This document shows, piece after piece, positions 33,962 through 41,848 of a DNA stretch of 64,000 nucleotides. The translations under genes and the position numbers were made by a program. The stretch covers positions 248,001 through 312,000 of the forward strand of contig JBBRNP010000002.1 in NCBI GenBank assembly GCA_038230255.1, in the 5' to 3' direction. The number at the start of each line of letters is the position of its first letter. Within the stretch, counting starts at the first letter, position 1. This stretch comes from AV40 sp038230255 (GTDB lineage: Bacteria > Verrucomicrobiota > Verrucomicrobiia > Chthoniobacterales > UBA10450). The notes beneath the pieces are model-generated. The model was not told the DNA's origin. It was given only the letters and a program-made list of their open reading frames with translations, and did not search any database.

Positions 33962-34888
33962 ATGAATACGCAATCTAACCCGACGCCCGAGTTGCCTGCC
34001 AACTCCGAGCTCCCGGCTCCGAGCTCCAACGCTGCCGCGACGCGGCCGTTCTACTGGTCGGTGTGGCGTGAGTTGTGGGAGAACCATTCGATCTACATCG
34101 CGCCGTCGATCGTTGCCGCGATCATTTTGTTCGGCTCCTTGGTCGGCTCGTTTCATCTGCCGGGTCGCAGGCAAAACGCCTTGTTGCTAGATCCGGCGCA
34201 TCGGCAAGCCGCAATCGAACTGCCGTACGATGGCGCAGCGATGATGTTGATCTTCACCGCGTTCATCATCGGAGTGTTCTACTGTCTGGACGCGTTGCAC
34301 GGCGAACGTCGCGAACGCAGCATTCTCTTTTGGAAATCGCTGCCGGTTTCGGATCGTACCACGGTGCTTTCGAAGGCTACGATTCCGCTCGTCGTTCTGC
34401 CGCTAGTTACTTTTGCAATCACCGTTGTTACCCAATTCATCATGCTGCTCATCAGCACGGCGGCGCTTCTGCCGAGCGGTCTTGCCGGAACAACCTTGGC
34501 GAATTTCAATTTAATTCAGCAGTCCGTCATCCTCCTTTACGGCTTAATCGTGATCGCGCTTTGGCACGCGCCGATTTACGGCTGGGCGTTACTGGTTTCA
34601 GGCTGGGTGCGACGAGCGACATTTCTTTGGGCGGTCTTGCCGTTGCTTGGAATCGCCTTCTTCGAGAAGATCACCTTCAACACGTCGCATTTCGCGGCGA
34701 TGCTCGGAAACCGTTTGATGGGATTTGCCCCGGCGGCTTTCGATTTTCAGCCGCATCACGGTGTGGCGATTGACTCCCTCACTCCGGGGAGATACCTGAG
34801 CAGCCCCGACCTCTGGATTGGATTGGTATTCGCGGCCGCGTTCGTCGTCGCAGCAGTTCGACTGCGGCGTTATCGGGGACCGCTCTGA
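33962..34888 (+). CDS. ABC-2 type transporter permease
   Basis: The 308-aa membrane protein has about six helices: IAPSIVAAIILFGSLVGSF, AMMLIFTAFIIGVFYCLDAL, LVVLPLVTFAITVVTQFIMLLI, SVILLYGLIVIALWHAPIYGWALLV, ATFLWAVLPLLGIAFFEKI, and WIGLVFAAAFVVAAVRL. The short cytosolic loop HGERRERSILFWKSLPVSDR is typical of YtrC/DUF-type ABC-2 permeases. It completes the GntR-ABC operon. The first 25 residues (NPTPELPANSELPAPSSN) are low complexity. Confidence 0.9.
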   Translation: MNTQSNPTPELPANSELPAPSSNAAATRPFYWSVWRELWENHSIYIAPSIVAAIILFGSLVGSFHLPGRRQNALLLDPAHRQAAIELPYDGAAMMLIFTAFIIGVFYCLDALHGERRERSILFWKSLPVSDRTTVLSKATIPLVVLPLVTFAITVVTQFIMLLISTAALLPSGLAGTTLANFNLIQQSVILLYGLIVIALWHAPIYGWALLVSGWVRRATFLWAVLPLLGIAFFEKITFNTSHFAAMLGNRLMGFAPAAFDFQPHHGVAIDSLTPGRYLSSPDLWIGLVFAAAFVVAAVRLRRYRGPL

Positions 34889-34924
34889 TTTACATGACCA
34901 TCTATCTTTTCATTCATCATTACT

Positions 34925-34975
34925 CTGTAGGGGAAGCTGTCAGCTTCCCTGGGAAGGCAACGCCTTCCCCTACAG
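34925..34975. repeat. GTAG...CTAC double hairpin (BIME-like)
   Basis: CTGTAG is followed by two stem-loops (GGGAAGCTGTCAGCTTCCC at 34931-34949, then GGGAAGGCAACGCCTTCCC at 34951-34969) and then CTACAG. It has the same layout as the RAYT-associated repeats but different stems. Confidence 0.85.
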
Positions 34976-34982
34976 CGTTCCT

Positions 34983-36098
34983 ATGAAACTAAAACGTATT
35001 CTAAAGTGGAGTGCAGCCGCGATTTTGCTCGCGGTGGTAACGACGACATTTGTCGCCTACTGGAGATCGACTAACGACTGCGGACGCAGCATTCCGGCCG
35101 GAGCTGAGCGGATGAAGGCGATCAGATTTTGCGAGTACGGTCCGCCCGATGTCCTCAAGCTGGAGGAGATTGAGAAGCCGGTGCCTAACGACAACGAGGT
35201 CCTGGTCAACGTGCGCGCGGCTTCGCTGAATTCACTCGAGGCAGCCATAATACGCGATCTGTGGGTCATTCGGTTAATGTCCGGCGTGCGCAAGCCGAAG
35301 GTCGCGCGCTTAGGTCGCGATTTCGCCGGCGTTGTAGAAGCAGTCGGCAAGAGCGTCACTGAGTTTAAAGCGGGCGACGAGGTTTTTGGGGTAAAGTGGG
35401 GCGCATTGGCTGAATACATATGTGTCCAATCCCATCGGGCCGTCGTTTTGAAACCAGCCAACATCAACTTTGAGCAAGCCGCCGCTGTTCCCGTCGCAGG
35501 CCTGACCGCACTGCAAGGCCTGCGCAAAGGAAACATTCAGCCGGGACAAAAGGTCCTGATCAATGGCGCATCAGGAGGAGTAGGTACCTTCGCGCTGCAG
35601 ATCGCCAAGGCTCTTGGCGCTGAAGTCGCGGCGGTGTGCAGTACGCGCAATGCAGAGCAGGCGCGATCTATCGGCGCTGATCACGTCATCGATTATACGA
35701 AAGAAGACTTCACTAAAAGTGATCAGCGTTACGACGTCTTATTCGACAACGTCGGCAATCGCTCCTTTTCAGAACGTCGCCAGATATTGAAGCCTCACGG
35801 CATCTGCGTCCTGGCCGGGATAGGCAGCATGGGAGCGATTGACGACTCGCTGAGCCGCATCGCCAGTACATTTACTGCGTCGCTGCGGTCGCGCTTCGTT
35901 GAACAGAAGTTCGAGAGGTATACGACCACGTTCAATAAGGCCGACCTGGCTTTTCTGCGCGACCTCATGGCGGAAGGCAAGCTGACTCCGGTAATGGAGA
36001 AGACCTATCCGGTTACTGAAACGGCGGCAGCGGTTCGCTACATCCAGCAAGGCCACGTGCGCGGCAAGATCGTAATAAACGTGACTAGTGACCAGTGA
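34983..36098 (+). CDS. Membrane-anchored quinone-reductase-like dehydrogenase A (MDR family)
   Basis: The product is 371 aa from ATG34983 (MKLKRILKWSAAAILLAVVT). An N-terminal transmembrane helix is followed by YWRSTNDCG, then a medium-chain dehydrogenase/reductase (MDR) fold: MKAIRFCEYGPPDVLKLEEIEKPVP, GRDFAGVVEAVGKSVTEFKAGDEVFG, and the NADPH motif INGASGGVGTFALQIAKALGA. No zinc ligands are evident, so a quinone-oxidoreductase type is likely. A paralogue with the same anchor follows at 36134. Anchored MDR enzymes are unusual, because the family is normally cytosolic. Confidence 0.88.
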   Translation: MKLKRILKWSAAAILLAVVTTTFVAYWRSTNDCGRSIPAGAERMKAIRFCEYGPPDVLKLEEIEKPVPNDNEVLVNVRAASLNSLEAAIIRDLWVIRLMSGVRKPKVARLGRDFAGVVEAVGKSVTEFKAGDEVFGVKWGALAEYICVQSHRAVVLKPANINFEQAAAVPVAGLTALQGLRKGNIQPGQKVLINGASGGVGTFALQIAKALGAEVAAVCSTRNAEQARSIGADHVIDYTKEDFTKSDQRYDVLFDNVGNRSFSERRQILKPHGICVLAGIGSMGAIDDSLSRIASTFTASLRSRFVEQKFERYTTTFNKADLAFLRDLMAEGKLTPVMEKTYPVTETAAAVRYIQQGHVRGKIVINVTSDQ

Positions 36099-36133
36099 CA
36101 TGTGACAAGAACCGCAGCTTCACAAAAAATCGT

Positions 36134-37258
36134 ATGAAACTAACAACTATCTTAAAGGGAATCGTCAAGTGGACGTTCCGCCTGGTTTTGGTGGTGCTAT
36201 TCCTAGCGTTCCTATTCGTGTTTATCTCCTACTGGAGATCGACCAATGATTGCGGAAAAACCGCTAGCCCGAGTAACCCGATGAAAGCGATCGTTTATTG
36301 CGACTACGGCTTAAAGAATCTCAAGGTCGAGAATATTGAGAAGCCCACGCCGACCGACGATCAAGTTTTGGTGAAAGTTCGCGCGGCTTCGGTTAATCCC
36401 TACGACTGGCATTTCATCGAAGGCACGCCGAAAATCATGCGCCTGGGAGTCGGGCTGCGCAAACCCAAGGACACACGACTGGGCGTTGACTACGCGGGGA
36501 CGGTGGAAGCAGTGGGCAAGAACGTCACCCAATTCAAACCAGGCGACGAGGTCTTCGGCGGGAGGGGTGGCGCCTTTGCTGAGTACGTTTGTCCGCGTGC
36601 GACTCGAGCCATCGCGCTCAAACCGGCAAACATAACATTTGAGCAAGCGGCTTCGGTTAACATCGCGGGCATCACGGCACTGCAGGCGCTTCGAGACAAG
36701 GGAAACATTCAGCCCGGGCAGAAGGTCTTGATTAACGGCGCGTCGGGAGGTGTGGGAACATTCGCGGTGCAGATCGCCAAGTCGTTAGGCGCCGATGTCA
36801 CCGGCGTTTGCAGCACGCGAAATGTCGATCTTGTGCGATCGCTCGGCGCAGATCACGTCATTGATTACACCAAAGAGGATTTCACCAAGAGCGATCAACG
36901 TTACGACGTGATTCTCGATAACGTTGCCAACCATTCGTTGTCCGAATTCAGAGGTGCCCTAAATCCCAAAGGGAAATACGTCATGATCGGAGGCGGTGGA
37001 GCAAACGAGCAAGGGGTGCTCGGCGTCATGACTCGTCCGCTCAAAGCGGTGGTGATGTCACCATTTATCAGCCAGCAAATGGGCATGATGATGGCAGATA
37101 CGAGCCAAAAAGATCTGACTGTCCTGGCCGATCTGATGCAGTCCGGAAAAGTGAAACCTGTCATCGATAGGACTTACAAGCTAAGCGAGGTCCCCGACGC
37201 CATCCGATATCTGGAAGAAGGACACGCTCGAGGAAAAGTCGTCATAACTTTGGAATAA
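36134..37258 (+). CDS. Membrane-anchored quinone-reductase-like dehydrogenase B (MDR family)
   Basis: The product is 374 aa from ATG36134 (MKLTTILKGIVKWTFRLVL). The N-terminal helix (VVLFLAFLFVFISY) is followed by WRSTNDCGKT, as in paralogue A, then MKAIVYCDYGLKNLKVENIEKP and the NADPH motif INGASGGVGTFAVQIAKSLGA. The two share GADHVIDYTKEDFTKSDQRY exactly. The frame extends upstream to 36095 across repeat-derived sequence, so the internal Met was preferred. The decamer at 36823-36832 is in frame (NVDLV). They are a recent tandem duplication. Confidence 0.88.
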   Translation: MKLTTILKGIVKWTFRLVLVVLFLAFLFVFISYWRSTNDCGKTASPSNPMKAIVYCDYGLKNLKVENIEKPTPTDDQVLVKVRAASVNPYDWHFIEGTPKIMRLGVGLRKPKDTRLGVDYAGTVEAVGKNVTQFKPGDEVFGGRGGAFAEYVCPRATRAIALKPANITFEQAASVNIAGITALQALRDKGNIQPGQKVLINGASGGVGTFAVQIAKSLGADVTGVCSTRNVDLVRSLGADHVIDYTKEDFTKSDQRYDVILDNVANHSLSEFRGALNPKGKYVMIGGGGANEQGVLGVMTRPLKAVVMSPFISQQMGMMMADTSQKDLTVLADLMQSGKVKPVIDRTYKLSEVPDAIRYLEEGHARGKVVITLE

Positions 37259-37270
37259 CAAACCAGACAC

Positions 37271-38617
37271 CTAGCCCGAAACATTGCGCGACGGCACCAG
37301 GATCGCGTCGCGCATGCCGTGCAGAAATTTTTTGTCGGCCGGAACGATGGTGGCAAGGGCGCCGCGCAATTTGACGCGGTCGTCTTCCACGAAGTAATAC
37401 GGACAGAGACGAACGCGGCCTTTCATCGTTTTTAATTCGCCAGAGCCCGGATCCCAGTAGCGATGTTCGACCAGGCGGCCTTTGTGGAAGCGCTGCATGA
37501 TCGTCGGTGACGAATCAAAAGTGGCCAGTGCATTGTCGATCCTCTTTTCCCATTCCGCGTGGGCGAGATCGGACCCGAGCGAGACTCCGCGACTGCCCCA
37601 GCCGAGCGGTGAAAACCCGCTCACCTTTAAAAGAAGATCGCGATCTTTCTGGCTGAGCCTGGCCGCTTCGCGCCAATCATGGATCTCGAGACGCGGAATC
37701 ACCGCGTGCTGCGGCAATGGCGTTGGATCGAGCATCCAGGAGTAGGGAATCACTTCCTGCAGCTTCAGAAAATATTTCTCACCGAGCTCGCGCCGCCAAA
37801 ATTCATGCAGCGGTTTCAACCAAAAAAGCGCGAACCACATTTTCTCTTCCAGGAAGGGTTTGACCGGCGGCGTGATTGTGACGCGACCTTCTGCGTTCGT
37901 TCGAAGCAGATTGTCGATCTTTGGAATGTTGGGCAGATCGAACAGCTCGAAGAACCGGTAAACGGCGCGGCCGTCTCGGGGTTGGTAGTTTTCCGCAGGA
38001 ACAACGCGCCATGTCGGATCTTGCGATTGCTTGTCCGCCGTAGGCCCGGCGGAGGCGGATCGTTCTTTCAATCGAGCAGCGATCCATTCCATTTCCGGGC
38101 GATAGGTTGCGGATTCCTGAGAAATGACGATATCGCCGCCGTTCGGCAGCACGCTTTGAAATCCTTCCAGCATTCCGTCGGCTCCGCCGATGATTTCCTT
38201 GTCGAAGGCGGAAAAGGTTTGGTTGAGCCACGCAGTTAGACCGATCCCGCCCGGCACCGAATCGATTTCTGCGATGATGTAACCGTTGTCGGTCAGAATC
38301 AGATCGGGCCGAATGACTCGCGGCACATCGTCGCGGATCTCTTTGCGTCGAGAGAACTCGACTAATTCCTTTGGCTTACCAGCGTCGAGATAACGCGCGA
38401 CCCAATCGGGTTGCTTTCCTTTAACGCTGAGTTGGTAAAGCTGATTGCACGCGCGTTGAAAAACGAACAAGCGATGGCCCAGCTGCTCAAGCTCCGTTAA
38501 AAACTTATTCTCGATCGGGAACGCATCAGGCGAGAGCTGCCAATCCTTTTCCGCAAAGAGACCCTCCTTTGGGAAGGCGGCGCGAATCGTGGAAAGGCGG
38601 TCGTCTTGCACGAGCAT
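37271..38617 (-). CDS. Conserved protein of unknown function, ATP-grasp-like
   Basis: The product is about 448 aa from the Met at 38617 (MLVQDDRLSTIRAAFPKEG). The upstream frame to 38656 (MDVGRWTLDVFR) is encoded by a dispersed CGTCCAAC repeat and is probably untranslated. The segment PRVIRPDLILTDNGYIIAEIDSVPGGIGLTAW resembles the circularly permuted ATP-grasp proteins, and the rest has no clear match. The phrase RSASAGPTADKQS is encoded by a copy of a dispersed repeat (38033-38062), another repeat turned coding. It converges on the second MDR gene. Confidence 0.72.
   Translation of the reverse strand: MLVQDDRLSTIRAAFPKEGLFAEKDWQLSPDAFPIENKFLTELEQLGHRLFVFQRACNQLYQLSVKGKQPDWVARYLDAGKPKELVEFSRRKEIRDDVPRVIRPDLILTDNGYIIAEIDSVPGGIGLTAWLNQTFSAFDKEIIGGADGMLEGFQSVLPNGGDIVISQESATYRPEMEWIAARLKERSASAGPTADKQSQDPTWRVVPAENYQPRDGRAVYRFFELFDLPNIPKIDNLLRTNAEGRVTITPPVKPFLEEKMWFALFWLKPLHEFWRRELGEKYFLKLQEVIPYSWMLDPTPLPQHAVIPRLEIHDWREAARLSQKDRDLLLKVSGFSPLGWGSRGVSLGSDLAHAEWEKRIDNALATFDSSPTIMQRFHKGRLVEHRYWDPGSGELKTMKGRVRLCPYYFVEDDRVKLRGALATIVPADKKFLHGMRDAILVPSRNVSG
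38033..38062. repeat. GCCGTAGG-x-CGGCGGAGGCGG repeat inside a coding region
   Basis: GTCCGCCGTAGGCCCGGCGG and following bases match the repeats at 31886 and 40361 and lie in frame inside the ATP-grasp-like gene. Confidence 0.65.
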
Positions 38618-38705
38618 CAGACGGAAAACGTCCAACGTCCAACGCCCAACGTCCAATCCTCAATGCAGACCTCTGAGTTCAACATTCGATGTTTGGCGTT
38701 GAGCG
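38618..38705. repeat. Tandem CGTCCAAC-type repeat region upstream of the ATP-grasp-like gene
   Basis: The segment CGTCCAACGTCCAACGCCCA and following bases (38630-38656) repeats CGTCCAAC units. Downstream is a reverse-type GGCGTTGAGCG at 38695-38705. The same text occurs inside the GT39 gene near 40341-40400. Confidence 0.65.
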
Positions 38706-38720
38706 TTCGGCGTTTTCTGC

Positions 38721-39332
38721 TCATCGCCCCGAGGCCATTTTCTTCAGCGCAAGCTTCACCAGTTCTTCGGCTGATTTTCCTTGGCCTTGCGTTTGCAAAT
38801 CGCGAACGGCTTTGTGCGCGTCGACCTGTTTATAACCGAGCGCGATCAACGCCAGCACCGCTTCGTTTGCCTGCCCCTGCTCTGGAGTCGGCGCGTTCGC
38901 GGCGGTCGCAACTTCCCACGCTGCCGCCACGCCGAGTTTGTCTTTCAATTCCAGAACAATCCGCTCGGCCGTTTTCTTTCCAAGCCCGCTGATTTTCGAA
39001 ATAGCCGCGATATCGGAATTCACGACCGCAGTTTTGAAATTCGTCACGCTCATTCCGCTTAACACAGCGAGCGCGAGCTTCGGGCCGATCCCGCTGACAT
39101 TGTTCACCAGTAACCGGAACAAATCTCGCTCCGGCACGGTCATGAACCCGTAGAGAATATGCGCGTCCTCACGCACGGCCAGATGCGTGAGAATCCGGAT
39201 GGGTTGGCCGACGGCGGGCAGCTTGTCGTAGCTCGAAAGCGGAATCAAAACTTCGTACCCGACTCCATTGACGTCGATCGTCGCCTGCGTTGGCAGCGCG
39301 CTGACGAGTTTGCCGTCAAGAAACGTGATCAT
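38721..39332 (-). CDS. ruvA: Holliday junction helicase subunit RuvA
   Basis: RuvA binds Holliday junctions and loads the RuvB motor. The 203-aa protein has MITFLDGKLVSALPTQATIDVNGVGYEVLIPL, the helix-hairpin-helix region VNNVSGIGPKLALAVLSG and ISGLGKKTAERIVLELKDKL, and a C-terminal RuvB-binding domain (EAVLALIALGYKQVDAHKAV). No ruvB or ruvC is in the window. A short octamer tandem repeat lies between it and the GT39 gene. Confidence 0.97.
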   Translation of the reverse strand: MITFLDGKLVSALPTQATIDVNGVGYEVLIPLSSYDKLPAVGQPIRILTHLAVREDAHILYGFMTVPERDLFRLLVNNVSGIGPKLALAVLSGMSVTNFKTAVVNSDIAAISKISGLGKKTAERIVLELKDKLGVAAAWEVATAANAPTPEQGQANEAVLALIALGYKQVDAHKAVRDLQTQGQGKSAEELVKLALKKMASGR

Positions 39333-39336
39333 GCCT

Positions 39337-39370
39337 AATCGTTAAATCGCTAAATCGCTAAATCGTCAAA
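39337..39370. repeat. Octamer tandem repeat (AAATCGCT)n
   Basis: Four near-identical 8-bp units (AAATCGCT and close variants) fill the space between ruvA and the GT39 gene. Confidence 0.8.
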
Positions 39371-39375
39371 TGCGA

Positions 39376-40860
39376 TCACTCCGGCTTCAACACAAGCGTA
39401 AGATCGACATCTTTACCTTTGGCGATGTTGAAACCTCGCGTTGAAAAGCTTTTCCATGTCGCGGGAGGCTCCGGAAATGTTGTTGCTACAACGTTCGTCG
39501 GCAGAATCACAAATCGCGCTCCATCTTTTTCCATGAATTGCGCGGCATTCGCCGGCTTCAATGGTGTCATCCATCCTTTAGCTCGGGCACGGAAGTACCA
39601 AACCGAACTTGGCTCCTGAAAATCGACTGCGCCGAATTCCATTTCTGGCCGGAGCTGATCGCGCGCCCCTCGAAAAAGTTGCGCGGCTGGAAAAAACCGC
39701 GCGGCCGGCGGCGCAGCGAAAAGCGCAACCAGGAGATAGATCGACCCGGCGCTGACCGCACATCGCTTTAGAAATCGCGGCTGATCGACCAGGTGGCGCG
39801 CGAGAAGAAGCGAAAGTAACGGAAACGCCGGTAGCGTGTAGTGCGGCAGCTTTGTTTTGATGAGAGAGAAGATGGCGAAAATAACTCCGATGCCGCAAAG
39901 AAGGTAGATGTCGACCTTGTCGCGGTCCCGCCAGAGTTTTTTCGCGAGTGCCGGCAGTTTGATCGACCAGGGAAAGAAGCTGGCGAAGATCGTGAGGAAA
40001 TAGAACGGCAGCAGCAGCAAATAAACGCCTAACGAATTTGCCCCATGACCTTCCATCGCGCCGAACGAGCGGCCGAGCACGTGACGACCAATTCCAATTC
40101 TAAAAAATTCGCCGTGCGTTTGAATTAGAGCCGGAACTCCCCAGAGCGCGACGAGTCCGAGCATCAGCAAAATGCCGCGAACGACCTTGAAGCGCTTCGC
40201 AAGATCGACATCGAGCGAGAAATATTTCATGGCCGCGATCGCCAGCAGCGGTGTCCAGGCGATGGGTCCTTTGGCTAGAAAACCGAGGGCGAGTGAAACA
40301 TAGAAGATGAACCACCACCCGAGAGTCTCTGAATTGGATATTGGACGTTGAGCGCCTGCCGCGCCGTAGCTCGGCGAAGGCGGGTTGGGCGTTGAGCGTT
40401 TTCCGAAAAGTAATTCGTAGGCGGCCCAATACGCCGTCGTCATAAATAGAACAAGCCACATGTCGGCAACCGCGGCTTTGGCGTGGAGAAATGTTTGAAG
40501 CGACAACGTGAAAATAATTGCCGCCCACCAACCAACGCGATCCCCTGCAATACGTGAGCCCCACGCCAAGATCGACATTGCCACTAGTGCGGCGGCAATT
40601 GCAGAGGGGAAACGCGCGGCGAAATCGTTTTCGCCGAAAATTCTGTAGCTTGCCATCTGCGCCCAATAGGCGAGGGGAGGTTTATCGAGGCGAAGTTGAT
40701 TATTGAAATGCGGAACGATGTAATCCCCGCGCTCGATCATCTCGCGGGACGCCTCGGCAAACCGCGGTTCGTCGCGATCGATCAACGGAACGCTCCACGT
40801 CCCGATCACGTGGAACAGGATGCAGCCAAAAAACAGCAGCGCGTAATTGATTGATTTCAC
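39376..40860 (-). CDS. GT39-family glycosyltransferase (ArnT/PMT-like)
   Basis: The 494-aa polytopic protein has the C-superfamily glycosyltransferase start: LIDRDEPRFAEASREMIERGDYIVPHFNNQLRLDKPPLAYWAQM, with the DE (acidic) motif and KPPL. Relatives such as ArnT transfer 4-amino-arabinose or other sugars to lipid A or proteins from polyprenyl-phosphate donors. It has about ten transmembrane helices. A repeat-derived 24-residue linker (RSTPNPPSPSYGAAGAQRPI) lies between two helices, encoded at 40341-40400. It precedes ruvA on the same strand and overlaps nothing. Confidence 0.9.
   Translation of the reverse strand: MKSINYALLFFGCILFHVIGTWSVPLIDRDEPRFAEASREMIERGDYIVPHFNNQLRLDKPPLAYWAQMASYRIFGENDFAARFPSAIAAALVAMSILAWGSRIAGDRVGWWAAIIFTLSLQTFLHAKAAVADMWLVLFMTTAYWAAYELLFGKRSTPNPPSPSYGAAGAQRPISNSETLGWWFIFYVSLALGFLAKGPIAWTPLLAIAAMKYFSLDVDLAKRFKVVRGILLMLGLVALWGVPALIQTHGEFFRIGIGRHVLGRSFGAMEGHGANSLGVYLLLLPFYFLTIFASFFPWSIKLPALAKKLWRDRDKVDIYLLCGIGVIFAIFSLIKTKLPHYTLPAFPLLSLLLARHLVDQPRFLKRCAVSAGSIYLLVALFAAPPAARFFPAAQLFRGARDQLRPEMEFGAVDFQEPSSVWYFRARAKGWMTPLKPANAAQFMEKDGARFVILPTNVVATTFPEPPATWKSFSTRGFNIAKGKDVDLTLVLKPE
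40361..40384. repeat. GCGCCGTAGC-x-CGGCGAAGGCGGG repeat inside a coding region
   Basis: GCGCCGTAGCTCGGCGAAGG then CGGG is embedded in the glycosyltransferase gene, flanked by TTGGACGTTGAGCG and GGGCGTTGAGCG repeat units. Confidence 0.75.
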
Positions 40861-40906
40861 CTACGGTCTCAAAATAGCGTCCGGCAAATCTAACGGAAAC
40901 TGTATT

Positions 40907-41530
40907 GTGAGGCGCAGCGCTGTTTTTTACTGGCTGGTCGGCATTGTCATTGTTGCCGTGATCATCGCGGCTGCGTTTTATCTGGATGATGCTGTCCGCG
41001 ATTTCATCGCGAGTCATCAAGATCCAGGTGTCCGCAATTTTATGCGCAACGTGAGCCGGTTCGGCGATTGGCCTGAACATTTCGCGCTTGGGCTCGTTCT
41101 TCTTGCCGTTGCCTGGTGGCGTGGAAACAAGAAGTGGACGCGCATTTTCCTGTCGATGTTGATCGCGCTCGCGATCGCTGGCTTGGCCGCGCGTGCGGTC
41201 AAGGTCTCAACCGGCCGCGCGCGACCATCGGTGAAATCGGAAGAAGTTTGGAACGGTCCCCGCTTGAGCTCCAAATATCACGCGTTTCCGTCAGGCCACG
41301 TGACCGCTTCGACCGCGTTTTTCGCTGTCCTTATTTTTGCAAACTGGCGAATCGGGTTGGGGTGCCTCGCGATCCCGATCCTAATTGGTTTCGCGCGTAT
41401 CTACGGGGGCGCGCATTATCAATCGGACGTGATCTGTGCTGCGATTCTAGGGATTCTCTGCGCGCTTCTCGTTTGGCGAATCGCGGTCAGGCGAGAGACA
41501 GCTCTAACTGGCGAAGAAGAGCAAGATTAA
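40907..41530 (+). CDS. PAP2-superfamily phosphatase
   Basis: The product is about 207 aa from GTG40907 (MRRSAVFYWLVGIVIVAVII). It has the PAP2 signature triad: KVSTGRARPS (KxxxxxxRP), AFPSGHVTAS (PSGH) and RIYGGAHYQSDVI (SRxxxxxHxxxD type). It has about five transmembrane helices. Such enzymes dephosphorylate undecaprenyl diphosphate or phosphatidate in the membrane. The frame is open upstream to 40847, overlapping the divergent glycosyltransferase start, so the GTG start is preferred. Confidence 0.92.
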   Translation: MRRSAVFYWLVGIVIVAVIIAAAFYLDDAVRDFIASHQDPGVRNFMRNVSRFGDWPEHFALGLVLLAVAWWRGNKKWTRIFLSMLIALAIAGLAARAVKVSTGRARPSVKSEEVWNGPRLSSKYHAFPSGHVTASTAFFAVLIFANWRIGLGCLAIPILIGFARIYGGAHYQSDVICAAILGILCALLVWRIAVRRETALTGEEEQD

Positions 41531-41567
41531 GAGGAAGCGGAAGAGATAGGGCCGGTCCGGCTCGGAC

Positions 41568-41652
41568 CGGAGGGGGTGAGATTCGAACTCACGAGGCCTT
41601 TCGGCCTTCCGGTTTTCAAGACCGGCGCATTCAACCGCTCTGCCACCCCTCC
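41568..41652 (-). tRNA. tRNA-Ser (anticodon TGA)
   Basis: On the minus strand the acceptor GGAGGGG pairs perfectly with CCCCTCC at the 3' end (plus-strand 41569-41575), with discriminator G. The anticodon stem CCGGT/ACCGG encloses CTTGAAA, giving TGA (serine). A long variable arm is present, as expected for serine tRNAs. About 85 nt. Confidence 0.96.
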
Positions 41653-41712
41653 CCAAGAATTCGGTCGCGAGAAGTGTGCCACTGCTCGCGAGTTGAGCAA
41701 GCGCACGCGCAA

Positions 41713-41799
41713 GGTGGATCGAGCAGTCCCTTGCTCGATGTTATTAATGGCGGCGATGCCGCACTTGTTCGGCATCGTCCGCGGAGCGGCCGATCCACC
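41713..41799. repeat. Two-stem structured element between tRNA-Ser and the radical SAM gene
   Basis: The ends GGTGGATCG (41713-41721) and CGATCCACC (41791-41799) pair. Inside are two further stems, CGAGCA...TGCTCG (41720-41737) and CGATGCCG...CGGCATCG (41754-41777). It is a compact three-stem fold and may be a REP-type repeat or a structured leader. Confidence 0.65.
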
Positions 41800-41848
41800 A
41801 ACAGAAGATCAGCTCGACAAGCGGATATGTTCATGCGAACATTTTCCT

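Noticed and set aside
38606..38992. 128-aa plus-strand frame reading NVQRPTPNVQ
   Set aside because: It is the translation of the CGTCCAAC repeat, running on antisense to ruvA. Not a gene.
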